Origin: Bacteroidota bacterium
Lineage (GTDB): Bacteria; Bacteroidota; Bacteroidia; Bacteroidales; B39-G9
NCBI GenBank assembly: GCA_015222055.1
Contig: JADFUR010000016.1
Coordinates: forward strand, 1-37,197
Direction: 5' to 3'
DNA length: 37,197 bases
Shown: positions 23,322 to 30,759 of the stretch, in pieces
Layout of the letters: each line of letters starts with the position of its first letter
Numbering within the stretch: position 1 is the stretch's first letter
Translations under genes and position numbers: made by a program
The notes under the pieces: generated by a model
Told to the model about the DNA's origin: nothing
The model's database searches: none
Seen by the model: only the letters and a program-made list of their open reading frames with translations

Positions 23322-23789
23322 ATGAATGAGTATAATTCGATTTCTGATAAGACAGGAAATGTATATAGTATAAATTGCTGTGAAAAACAATTACAAAAAA
23401 GTAATGTTAAATTAAAAAGTCCAGAGAGTAAAAATTCAATAACCCTTTTTAAAAGCAATGATAAAACAATTAGTTTGCTGTCAATTGAAAATATTATAAG
23501 ACAAAAAAATTGTTCGCGTTTAAATAAAAAAGATTATAGGTTTAAACCTCTTGAATTTGGAGAAAATATAACTACAAAAGGGATTGATTTATCAACACTG
23601 GAAGTTGGAAATGTAATTAAAGTTGGAAATGAAGTGAAATTAGAAATTTTTAAAATTGGGAAAAATTGTTACAAATATTGTCCATTATATATTAAAATTT
23701 CGGGATGTGAAATATCAAAAGAGTTTATATTCTGTAGAGTAATTATTGAAGGAAATATTAATATTGGAGATAGGATTGAAGTCTTATAA
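23322..23789 (+). CDS. MOSC domain protein (molybdenum cofactor associated)
   Basis: A 155-residue MOSC-domain protein. MOSC domains bind the molybdenum cofactor or carry sulfur. The strongest matches are in the second half: PLEFGENITTKGIDLSTLEV, then VGNVIKVGNEVKLEIFKIGK, Cys residues in KNCYKYCPLYI, and the closing GNINIGDRIEVL. The first half (residues 8-70) is divergent and lacks the usual EGHGIEGDAH stretch, so it may be a reduced member. It starts two bases after the fdhD stop and is clearly in the same operon. It is most likely an accessory factor for formate dehydrogenase cofactor insertion or storage. Confidence 0.85.
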   Translation: MNEYNSISDKTGNVYSINCCEKQLQKSNVKLKSPESKNSITLFKSNDKTISLLSIENIIRQKNCSRLNKKDYRFKPLEFGENITTKGIDLSTLEVGNVIKVGNEVKLEIFKIGKNCYKYCPLYIKISGCEISKEFIFCRVIIEGNINIGDRIEVL

Positions 23790-23947
23790 ATATTTATAAA
23801 TTTTAACATGCAAACTTATTTTTTAATAAAACAAGAAATTAGAAATTTAAATAAAAGCAATAGCACAATCTCCAGTTCCAAATTCCTATCAATTTAATAT
23901 AGAATGCAACCGGCTTTTTTTTAATTACAAAAGAGCAGAAATAATAT

Positions 23948-24346
23948 TTATTTTTTAGGTAATAATTTGTTAATTTCTGCAATTAAATTTTCAGAATCAA
24001 CAGGTTTTTCAATAAATGCATCAACAGGCATCCATTCAGAATCGCCGGCAACATCTTTAAAATTCATTCCTGTAACGGTATCAACACTTGTTAATAAAAT
24101 AATTGGTAAAGTTACAAATTCAGGGTCTTGTCTTAATTCTCTTGCCATCTCAAAACCTTCTTGTTCTGTTGTCATCATTACATCTAAAATAGCAAGTTGT
24201 GGCTTTTCACTTCTTGCAACTTTCATGCCTTCAACCTTATCAGAAGCAGTTACTACTTCGTAATTCTGGTTTTCTAAAATCATTTTAGTTACGTTAATAA
24301 AATCTATATCATCATCAACAACTAAAATTTTAATTTTCTCTTCCAT
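23948..24346 (-). CDS. Single-domain response regulator (CheY-like)
   Basis: A 132-residue receiver-domain protein with no output domain. Acidic residues are in ILVVDDDIDFI, the phosphoacceptor Asp in LAILDVMM (about residue 55), the conserved Thr/Ser in ILLTSVDT, and the Lys in AFIEKPVDSE. An unusual loop (VTGMNFKDVAGDSEWMPVDA) lies before the Lys. Such proteins act through protein-protein contacts rather than DNA binding. No histidine kinase with a phosphoacceptor domain is in the window. It is convergent with the MOSC gene and divergent from the porin. A link to the nearby redox sensor genes is possible but not shown. Confidence 0.9.
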   Translation of the reverse strand: MEEKIKILVVDDDIDFINVTKMILENQNYEVVTASDKVEGMKVARSEKPQLAILDVMMTTEQEGFEMARELRQDPEFVTLPIILLTSVDTVTGMNFKDVAGDSEWMPVDAFIEKPVDSENLIAEINKLLPKK

Positions 24347-24540
24347 AATACTAAATATCTATTAAATTTAAAAACGATAAATTATTTACTACTAAGATAC
24401 AAAAACTTATTTATAAAAATATTATAAGTTTTTGTATAAAGCAATATTTTTTACCAATAAATTTTATGTTGTAAAATATTAAAATTCAAAGAAATCATGT
24501 CAAAACTCATGTTTTCATAAAATTTCAATATGTACTTTTA

Positions 24541-24601
24541 TACTTTTGAAATTTAACCTCCGTATTTATTTATTACAATAAGGAAGCTGGAGTTGGAGGT
24601 T
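24541..24601 (+). promoter_or_regulatory. Porin promoter -7 element and leader inverted repeat
   Basis: TACTTTTG (24541-24548) matches the Bacteroidetes -7 element, without a good -33. Starting where the transcript should begin, AACCTCC (24555-24561) can pair with GGAGGTT (24595-24601), giving a structured leader before the ATG at 24636. No protein or ligand is suggested. Confidence 0.4.
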
Positions 24602-24635
24602 TTTCAGATTCTTTTTAATTTAAAAAATTACACTA

Positions 24636-25775
24636 ATGAAAAAGTTATTAATTATTTTATTAGCAGTTTTACCAGTTATTGCCTTTTCTCAAGAGAAAAC
24701 TACTCAAGAGAAAGCTACTCAAACTGAAAAAAAACAAAAAATTCAAGTTAAACCTTATGGTTTTGTAAAAGGAGATATGACTTATGCTTCTCACGGAGTT
24801 TATTCATGGGGGAATATCAATAATGATTATTTGGCATCTCCTCAAATTGCAGGTGCTTCTGACGATCCTGCCCTCGGATTTACAGCTCAACACACCCGAT
24901 TTGGTTTAAAAATTACTAAAGAAGGTGAATATAAAGTTGGTGGTAAAATTGAAATGGATTTTTACGGTGGTGCAGCTGATGCTAATGGAAAACCGCGTAT
25001 TCGTCAAGCATATGTTAGTTTAGCAAAAAATAATTTTGAAATTAGAGTTGGTCAACAATGGGATATTTTTTCACCTGTAAATGCAGCAACAAATAACACA
25101 AACGGTAATATGTGGTATGCAGGTAACAGAGGTTTCCGTCGCGGACAAATTCAATTAAGATATAAACTTCCTGCAAATTCACTTATTCAATTAGCTATTT
25201 GTGAGCCAGCAAAAGAAGCTGGCGGATTAGGAGCAGATAACTTATCTGCAATGCCTATGATACAAGGTCGTTTATCAACAAAATTAGCGGATAAATATGG
25301 TATTGGAGCTTATTTTGCTTATGCTAAATTTAACCCTTTACCTGATGTTGATAATACCGATTTTAGTGCTAATGGTTTTGGTGCTGATTTTAACTTAAAC
25401 TTTGCAAAATTATTTGCTCTTAAAGGTGAAGTTAATTATGGAACGAACTTAAATAATGCAAATTTATTTAATATTGCTGGAAGTGCATTAAATAAAGATG
25501 ACGATAGAAACTCTCTTGGTATTTGGTTTAATTCAACTTCAAAAATATCTGACCACTTTATTTTAGTTATTGGTGCTGGTATGGATAAAAATAATTCTGA
25601 TAATCTTGGTTCAGGTGATATTGAACAAAATACAGTTATCTACGGTAACTTTATTTTCCCTATCGAAAATGGATTCTCTTTTGCAGCTGAATTACAAAAT
25701 ATTTCAACCAAAGTAAATACTTCAGATGATAATTCTGCATTAATTTTAAATTTTGCAGCAAAACTGACTTTCTAA
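24636..25775 (+). CDS. Outer membrane porin-like beta-barrel protein
   Basis: A 379-residue exported protein. The signal peptide MKKLLIILLAVLPVIAFS is followed by a Gln/Lys/Thr-rich stretch with a partial repeat (EKTTQEKATQTEKK). From residue 33 the alternating pattern of a beta-barrel starts with VKPYGFVKGDMTYASHG. Typical segments include RFGLKITKEGEYKVGGKIEMDF, IRQAYVSLAKNNFEIRVGQQWDIFSPVNA and, at the end, ALILNFAAKLTF with the terminal Phe needed for outer membrane assembly. It is probably a small-molecule porin. It has its own promoter and terminator. Whether it carries formate or another substrate for the adjacent dehydrogenase cannot be told. Confidence 0.85.
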   Translation: MKKLLIILLAVLPVIAFSQEKTTQEKATQTEKKQKIQVKPYGFVKGDMTYASHGVYSWGNINNDYLASPQIAGASDDPALGFTAQHTRFGLKITKEGEYKVGGKIEMDFYGGAADANGKPRIRQAYVSLAKNNFEIRVGQQWDIFSPVNAATNNTNGNMWYAGNRGFRRGQIQLRYKLPANSLIQLAICEPAKEAGGLGADNLSAMPMIQGRLSTKLADKYGIGAYFAYAKFNPLPDVDNTDFSANGFGADFNLNFAKLFALKGEVNYGTNLNNANLFNIAGSALNKDDDRNSLGIWFNSTSKISDHFILVIGAGMDKNNSDNLGSGDIEQNTVIYGNFIFPIENGFSFAAELQNISTKVNTSDDNSALILNFAAKLTF

Positions 25776-25790
25776 AAACAATATTTTTAA

Positions 25791-25826
25791 AAAAAAAGGA
25801 TGTGCAAGTTTGCAGATCCTTTTTTT
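25791..25826 (+). terminator. Terminator after the porin gene
   Basis: AAAAAAAGGAT (25791-25801) pairs with ATCCTTTTTTT (25816-25826), with a small inner GCAA/TTGC pairing in the loop. Confidence 0.85.
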
Positions 25827-25944
25827 ATTAATATTTTATTCATTTATTAATATTTTTTACATAAAAATATACAATATATATTTATGTAAAAGCCTGTTTC
25901 TACTATTACAGGAAACAATACTTATTTAGATTGATTATAGATTA

Positions 25945-25972
25945 ATGTTATTAATTTAACATTGTTAATAAC
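25945..25972. promoter_or_regulatory. Nested inverted repeats upstream of the formate dehydrogenase operon (possible Rex-type operator)
   Basis: TGTTA (25946-25950) and TAACA (25957-25961) are spaced six bases apart, resembling the Rex operator pattern TTGTTAAnnnnTTAACAA, though the outermost bases differ. A second perfect pair, GTTATTAA (25947-25954) and TTAATAAC (25965-25972), overlaps it. The site lies 12 to 23 bases upstream of the -33 element. Binding of Rex, an NADH/NAD+ sensor, would suit the genes downstream, but no rex gene is in the window. Confidence 0.4.
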
Positions 25973-25984
25973 TTCACAATAATA

Positions 25985-26016
25985 TTTGTTTTGATTATTT
26001 AAAAGAAATATCTTTG
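25985..26016 (+). promoter_or_regulatory. Promoter of the formate dehydrogenase operon
   Basis: TTTG (25985-25988), then 20 bases, then TATCTTTG (26009-26016): a near-perfect Bacteroidetes promoter. Transcription should begin near 26023. This rules out the in-frame TTG at 26014 as a start and leaves a leader of about 50 bases before the first gene. Confidence 0.72.
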
Positions 26017-26073
26017 GACACTCAAAAAAAATATTTGAATAAATATTTAAAACATTGTAACTTAAAAACAATA

Positions 26074-26418
26074 ATGGAAGTTAAAGAAGTTGTTAGTATA
26101 TTGAATGCAAAAGTAATTTGCGGAAAGCAATATTTAGATAAAAGTGTTGATTTCGGCTTTGCTTCAGATTTGATGAGCGATGTCTTAACCCTAGATGCAG
26201 ATAACATTCTGTTAATAACAGGATTGTCAAATTTGCAAACAATCAGAACTCTTGAAATGTCAGATATTTGCGTTGTTATTTTAGCAAGAGATAAAAAGGC
26301 AAGTAAAGGCATGATAGAATTAGCAATTGAAAGTGATTTGCTTATTATTGAAACCGAAAAATCGATGTTTAAAACTGCTGGCTTACTTTTTGAAGCTGGA
26401 TTAAAATCTGTATATTGA
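26074..26418 (+). CDS. DRTGG-domain protein 1
   Basis: A 114-residue protein that is essentially one DRTGG domain. Family traits include EVKEVVSILNAKVICG, FGFASDLMSDVLTLDADNILLITG, VVILARDKKASKGMIELA and DLLIIETEKSMFKTAGLL. The DRTGG domain also occurs in phosphotransacetylase-like proteins and beside CBS domains, and is thought to bind nucleotides or small ligands. Stand-alone versions often accompany iron-only hydrogenase clusters. It is the first gene of the operon. Its stop overlaps the next ATG in a TGATG arrangement. I chose ATG 26074 because the longer TTG start falls in the promoter. It is a probable signalling component. Confidence 0.8.
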   Translation: MEVKEVVSILNAKVICGKQYLDKSVDFGFASDLMSDVLTLDADNILLITGLSNLQTIRTLEMSDICVVILARDKKASKGMIELAIESDLLIIETEKSMFKTAGLLFEAGLKSVY

Positions 26419-26867
26419 TGGTTGAGGAAACAATTAGTTTGCAATATAAAATAGACGGAGGAGATTTTAAAAAGGCTGGATACGCTTCATCTCAGATAAA
26501 AAAGAGGCTTCAGAAACTTAATATTCATCCAAAAGTAATTAAAAAAATTGTAATCGCACTTTACGAAGCAGAAATTAATGTTGTCGCATACGCTTACGAT
26601 GCAGTTATTAGAATTGAGATAGGTAATGAAACAGTAAAAGTTAAAATTAAAGATAACGGACCTGGAATTCAAGATATTAATCAAGCAATGGAAAAGGGTT
26701 ACTCAACAGCATCAAGTAAAATTAGAGAAATGGGATTTGGTGCCGGAATGGGTCTTTCTAACATGAAAAAGAATTCAGATAAATTCGACATAAAAAGTAA
26801 AATAAACGAAGGAACAGAAATAAATATTATTAATTATAGAATTAATATTAAAAATGAAAATAATTGA
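26418..26867 (+). CDS. RsbW/SpoIIAB-like anti-sigma factor kinase (HATPase)
   Basis: A 149-residue GHKL ATPase of the anti-sigma serine kinase type. The N box is in IVIALYEAEINVVAYAY, the G1 box in VKIKDNGPGI, and the G2 part in GFGAGMGLSNMKKN. No phosphoacceptor His or dimerisation domain is present, so it is not a two-component kinase. Known relatives phosphorylate an antagonist protein on Ser/Thr, and a SpoIIE/PP2C phosphatase reverses it. Such a phosphatase is encoded at 34007-35191. The gene overlaps its neighbours on both sides (by 1 and 14 bases). No antagonist (STAS) protein is visible here, so the target is unknown. Confidence 0.85.
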   Translation: MVEETISLQYKIDGGDFKKAGYASSQIKKRLQKLNIHPKVIKKIVIALYEAEINVVAYAYDAVIRIEIGNETVKVKIKDNGPGIQDINQAMEKGYSTASSKIREMGFGAGMGLSNMKKNSDKFDIKSKINEGTEINIINYRINIKNENN

Positions 26868-27192
26868 TTTGGTTAATAAATTAGGCTTAGAAATACTAAG
26901 TGGTGAAAATGGACTAAACCGAACTGTTTCAGGTGGTTATACCTCAGACTTGCTTAGTGATGTTATTGCTAACGCTCAAGAAAATAATATTTGGATAACT
27001 TTACAAACACATAAAAATGTTATGGCAATAGCTTCTTTAAAAGATTTGGCTGCTATTATTCTTATTAATGGTAACAAACCCGAAGAAGATACAAGGGAAC
27101 AAAGTAATATTGAAAATATTCCAATATTGGGCACAAAAGGAAATGCATTTGAGACATCTGCAAAAATATATGAATTACTCAATAACGAATAA
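26854..27192 (+). CDS. DRTGG-domain protein 2
   Basis: A 112-residue second DRTGG-type protein. KIIDLVNKLGLEILSG, then GGYTSDLLSDVIANAQENNIWITLQTHKN and ASLKDLAAIILINGN, followed by NIPILGTKGNAFETSAKIYELL, align in order with the first DRTGG protein but share few identical residues. This type is commonly found in hydrogenase-linked gene clusters. It overlaps the RsbW-like gene by 14 bases, so the two are translationally coupled. Paralogous DRTGG proteins flanking a kinase suggest a multi-component sensor or scaffold. Confidence 0.78.
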   Translation: MKIIDLVNKLGLEILSGENGLNRTVSGGYTSDLLSDVIANAQENNIWITLQTHKNVMAIASLKDLAAIILINGNKPEEDTREQSNIENIPILGTKGNAFETSAKIYELLNNE

Positions 27193-27215
27193 AAATAATA
27201 TCTTTGAGTTTATTT

Positions 27216-27956
27216 ATGAAAACATACAGAGCAGATTTTCATATACATACGGTCTTGTCACCTTGTGGTGATTTAGATATGAGCCCTAAGAATATTATTA
27301 AAAGAGCAAAAGAAAAAAAATTAGATATAATAGGAATAACTGACCATAATAGCACAAAACAATGTGCCGTTATGAAAAAAATAGGTAATGAAAATGGGAT
27401 TTTTGTTCTTACAGGTGTAGAGATAACAACTAAAGAAGAAGCCCATTGCCTTGCGTTCTTTGAAAATAAAGAAAAATTATTAAAATTTCAGAATTATATT
27501 GAACAGTATTTGCCCAACATTAAAAACAATGTTAATTTGTTTGGATATCAGGTTGTTGTTGATGAAAATGACAATATTATTGAACAAATTGACAGCTTGC
27601 TTATTTCAGCAATTAGTCAGAGTATAAGTCAGATTGAAGAAAAAGTTCATAGCTTAGAAGGTTTATTTATTCCTGCTCATATAAATAAATTAAAAAATAG
27701 TATAATAAGTCAATTAGGATTTATACCACAAGACCTTAATATAGATGCATTAGAAATTTCAAAACGTACGACAAAAAAGAAATTTTTAGAAAAAAACAAT
27801 TATTTAAAACAACATTCTTTTATACAAAGTTCTGATGCTCATTATATCGAAAATATTGGAGACGTTTCAACAAAAATAAAAATGCGACGAATAAGCTTTA
27901 ACGAAATAAAAAAGGCTTTGGCAAATCAAGATGGAAGAACAACAATTGTTGAATAA
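27216..27956 (+). CDS. PHP-domain phosphoesterase
   Basis: A 246-residue protein with a polymerase and histidinol phosphatase (PHP) metal-dependent fold. The HxH pair is in ADFHIHTVLSPCGDLDMSP, the second motif in IIGITDHNSTKQC, then GVEITTKEEAHCLAFF, PAHINK, and a closing SDAHYIENIG. These supply the usual His and Asp metal ligands. Substrates in this subgroup (TrpH-like) may be nucleotides or phosphate esters. PHP proteins of this type recur beside hydrogenase-linked HATPase and DRTGG genes. I begin at the ATG at 27216; the upstream TTG at 27204 adds only four residues. The next gene starts 8 bases after its stop. Confidence 0.87.
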   Translation: MKTYRADFHIHTVLSPCGDLDMSPKNIIKRAKEKKLDIIGITDHNSTKQCAVMKKIGNENGIFVLTGVEITTKEEAHCLAFFENKEKLLKFQNYIEQYLPNIKNNVNLFGYQVVVDENDNIIEQIDSLLISAISQSISQIEEKVHSLEGLFIPAHINKLKNSIISQLGFIPQDLNIDALEISKRTTKKKFLEKNNYLKQHSFIQSSDAHYIENIGDVSTKIKMRRISFNEIKKALANQDGRTTIVE

Positions 27957-27964
27957 TTAGTAAA

Positions 27965-28507
27965 ATGAAAAATTTATCATTACATATATTAGATATCATT
28001 CAAAATTCAATAAGAGCTAAAGCTAATTTAATTGAATTAGAAATATTAGAAAATTTGAAAGAAAACATTTTTCAGATTGTAATAAAAGATAATGGCACTG
28101 GTATTGAAAAAGATAAGTTAAAAGGAATATTAGATCCTTACTTTACATCAAGAACAACAAGAAATGTTGGTTTAGGATTATCTCTTTTAAAACAAAATGC
28201 CGAAAGAACAGGCGGTTTTCTTAAAATTTATTCAAAATTAGGTAAAGGCACAGTTGTAAAAACTTTGTTCAAATATAATAATATAGACAGACCAGTGTTA
28301 GGCGATATTTCCGGAGTAGTTACTTTGGTAGTAGCATCTAATCCTAGCATTGAATTTCTTTATAAACACAAAACAGATAAAGGAGAATTTTTTTTTAACT
28401 CAAAAGAGATAAAGAGAATATTAGAGAATGTAGCTATTAATGAGCCCAAAGTAATTTTTTTCTTAAAAGAAATGATAAAAGAAAATTTGCAAAACATTAA
28501 ACTATAA
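27965..28507 (+). CDS. Stand-alone HATPase_c (histidine kinase-like ATPase) protein
   Basis: A 180-residue GHKL ATPase without sensor or HisKA domain. N-box residues are in HILDIIQNSIRAKANLIELE, the G1 box in IVIKDNGTGIEKDKLKGI, and the lid and G2 motif in YFTSRTTRNVGLGLSLLKQNAE. Then follow GKGTVVKTLFKYNNIDRPVLGD and a C-terminal extension of about 70 residues. Homologues lie directly before the small ferredoxin and the NuoF/HydB gene in bifurcating hydrogenase operons (for example in Clostridium thermocellum, from memory). It may act as a kinase partner for the adjacent redox sensor. No sign of damage. Confidence 0.85.
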   Translation: MKNLSLHILDIIQNSIRAKANLIELEILENLKENIFQIVIKDNGTGIEKDKLKGILDPYFTSRTTRNVGLGLSLLKQNAERTGGFLKIYSKLGKGTVVKTLFKYNNIDRPVLGDISGVVTLVVASNPSIEFLYKHKTDKGEFFFNSKEIKRILENVAINEPKVIFFLKEMIKENLQNIKL

Positions 28508-28536
28508 TTGTTAATATAAATTATATTCTATTAGAT

Positions 28537-28935
28537 ATGGGAAAAATAAAGACATTGGCTGATTTGAAAAATCTTAAAACAGATTTGCAGTCAAAAATTA
28601 ATTTGAGAGAAAAAGGCATTAGTCCTGAAAAACTAGTTCAAATAAAAGTTGCAATGGCAACTTGCGGTATTGCATCCGGAGCAAAAGAAATTATGGACTT
28701 CCTTATTGATGAATTAGACAAGCAGTCAATAAATGCAGTAGTAACTCAAACAGGTTGTATGGGGTATTGTTATGCAGAACCAACAATTGAAGTTACCCTA
28801 CCAGGTAATGCTCCAATTGTATTTGGTTATGTTGACAACAACAAAGCCTCTGAGATAATTGAGAAGTATATTAAAAAAGGTGAAATCGTTGATGGAGTTT
28901 TGCCAGTTAATTATGAGACTATTGACAAAAAATAA
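28537..28935 (+). CDS. Small [2Fe-2S] thioredoxin-like ferredoxin
   Basis: A 132-residue protein with a C-terminal thioredoxin-like ferredoxin fold of the type found next to HydB/NuoF. Cys ligands are visible at 43 (MATCGIASGAKEI), 74 and 78 (QTGCMGYCYAEP). The fourth Cys expected five residues after Cys43 is absent, as in several relatives from hydrogenase clusters, so cluster binding is probable but not certain. The first 35 residues are charged and helical. Eleven bases separate it from the NuoF-type gene. It probably carries electrons to or from the flavoprotein complex. Confidence 0.85.
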   Translation: MGKIKTLADLKNLKTDLQSKINLREKGISPEKLVQIKVAMATCGIASGAKEIMDFLIDELDKQSINAVVTQTGCMGYCYAEPTIEVTLPGNAPIVFGYVDNNKASEIIEKYIKKGEIVDGVLPVNYETIDKK

Positions 28936-28946
28936 AGAAGAAAATA

Positions 28947-30740
28947 ATGACAAAAAATAAAATTAATATTCTTGTTTGTGGAGGAACAGGTTGTCGAGCA
29001 TCTAACAGTGAGACAATAATGGAGAACCTTAAACAAGAATTAGAAAACAACGGATTAGAAGAGCAAGTTAGTGTTGTAAAAACAGGATGCTTTGGTTTTT
29101 GTGAAAAAGGACCAATAGTAAAAATAATGCCTGATAACACTTTTTACACTCGAGTTAAACCCGAAGATGCCAAAGAAATTATTGAAGAGCATGTTATAAA
29201 AGGAAGAAAAGTAAGACGATTGCTATACGAAGACCCTGAAACAAAAGAACATATTAGTGATTCAAAACATATGGGCTTTTACAGAAAGCAAATTAGAATT
29301 GCTCTTCGTAACTGTGGTTTTATTAACCCTGAAAAAATTGAAGAATATATTGCAAGAGATGGTTACGATGCATTAGGAAAATGTGTAACTGAAAAAACGC
29401 CTAAAGAAGTAATTGATGAAATAAAATTATCTGGACTAAGAGGCCGTGGTGGTGGTGGTTTTCCTACTGGTTTGAAGTGGGATTTTGCCAGCAGAAATAA
29501 AGCAGACCAAAAATATGTAGTTTGTAATGCAGATGAGGGAGATCCTGGTGCATTTATGGATAGATCAATACTTGAAGGCGATCCTCATACCATACTTGAG
29601 GCAATGGCAATTTGTGGTTATTGTATTGGAGCTTCAATAGGACTTGTTTATATTAGAGCAGAATATCCTTTAGCAATTGAGAGATTAAAAATAGCTATTG
29701 ATCAAGCTAGAGAATTCGGTCTTCTAGGTGATAATATTTTCGGTACAGATTTTAGTTTTGATGTTGAAATGAGATATGGTGCTGGAGCATTTGTTTGTGG
29801 TGAAGAAACAGCTCTTATCCATTCAATGGAAGGTGAAAGAGGTGAACCTACAGTAAAACCTCCATTCCCTGCAGAATCAGGATATAAAGGTAAGCCAAGT
29901 AATGTAAATAACGTTGAGACTTTTGCTAATATCCCTGTTATCATTAACAAAGGAGCCAACTGGTTTAATAAAATTGGTACAGAAAAGAGTAAAGGAACAA
30001 AAGTTTTTGCTCTTGCCGGAAAAATAAATAATGTTGGTCTTATTGAAGTTCCTATGGGAACAACATTACGCGAAGTAATATTTGAAATTGGAGGTGGTAT
30101 TAAAGATGGCAAAAAATTTAAGGCTGTTCAAACAGGTGGCCCTTCAGGAGGTTGCTTAACATCTTCTTTTCTTGATACTCCTATCGATTATGACAACTTA
30201 ATAGCTGCCGGCTCAATGATGGGCTCTGGAGGTATGATTGTTATGGATGAAGATAATTGTATGGTTTCTATTGCTAAATTTTATCTTGAATTTACATGTG
30301 AAGAATCTTGCGGTAAATGTGTTCCTTGTAGGGTTGGAAACAAACGTCTTTGGGAAATTTTAAATAAAATTACTAAAGGAGACGGAACAATGGAGGATCT
30401 TGATTTATTGAAAAATTTAAGCAATGTAATTAAAGATACTGCATTATGTGGATTAGGTCAAACATCTCCAAACCCAGTACTTTCAACCCTTGATAATTTT
30501 TGGGATGAGTATGTAGCTCACGTTGTTGACAAACGATGTCCTGCTGGAGAATGTAGAGCTTTACTACATTATGTAATTGACCCTGAAAAATGTGTTGGTT
30601 GTACTGCTTGTGCAAGAGCTTGCCCTGCAGGTGCAATTTCTGGAACTGTTAAACACGCACACAGTATTGACCTTACTAAATGTATTAAATGTGGTGCATG
30701 TATGACGAAATGTAAATTTGGGGCTATTAGTAAAAAATAA
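28947..30740 (+). CDS. NADH-binding flavoprotein subunit (NuoF/HydB type)
   Basis: A 597-residue flavin subunit that exchanges electrons with NAD(P)H. An N-terminal thioredoxin-like [2Fe-2S] domain has Cys 11, 16, 48 and 52. The NuoF core then supplies GLRGRGGGGFPTGLKW and CNADEGDPGAFMDR (FMN/NADH site) and FVCGEETALIHSMEG. Its [4Fe-4S] site is ESCGKCVPCRVG plus a Cys near 499-505. The C-terminus adds two ferredoxin-type clusters, CVGCTACARACPAG and CIKCGACMTKCKFG. This three-part architecture is that of HydB in bifurcating hydrogenases and of related NAD-linked formate dehydrogenases. It is cytoplasmic, with no signal peptide. Confidence 0.94.
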   Translation: MTKNKINILVCGGTGCRASNSETIMENLKQELENNGLEEQVSVVKTGCFGFCEKGPIVKIMPDNTFYTRVKPEDAKEIIEEHVIKGRKVRRLLYEDPETKEHISDSKHMGFYRKQIRIALRNCGFINPEKIEEYIARDGYDALGKCVTEKTPKEVIDEIKLSGLRGRGGGGFPTGLKWDFASRNKADQKYVVCNADEGDPGAFMDRSILEGDPHTILEAMAICGYCIGASIGLVYIRAEYPLAIERLKIAIDQAREFGLLGDNIFGTDFSFDVEMRYGAGAFVCGEETALIHSMEGERGEPTVKPPFPAESGYKGKPSNVNNVETFANIPVIINKGANWFNKIGTEKSKGTKVFALAGKINNVGLIEVPMGTTLREVIFEIGGGIKDGKKFKAVQTGGPSGGCLTSSFLDTPIDYDNLIAAGSMMGSGGMIVMDEDNCMVSIAKFYLEFTCEESCGKCVPCRVGNKRLWEILNKITKGDGTMEDLDLLKNLSNVIKDTALCGLGQTSPNPVLSTLDNFWDEYVAHVVDKRCPAGECRALLHYVIDPEKCVGCTACARACPAGAISGTVKHAHSIDLTKCIKCGACMTKCKFGAISKK

Positions 30741-30759
30741 TTAAAGAGGATATAGAATA

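Noticed and set aside
26014-26073. Longer N-terminus for DRTGG protein 1 from a TTG start
   Set aside because: The TTG lies inside the -7 promoter element, so it would not be in the mRNA.
27199-27206. TATCTTTG before the PHP gene as an internal promoter
   Set aside because: The -7 match is good but there is no -33 partner and the genes are tightly packed, so a separate promoter is not convincing.
29702-30112. Long minus-strand open frames inside the nuoF and other enzyme genes
   Set aside because: They are antisense shadows of well-supported genes with no homology-like features.
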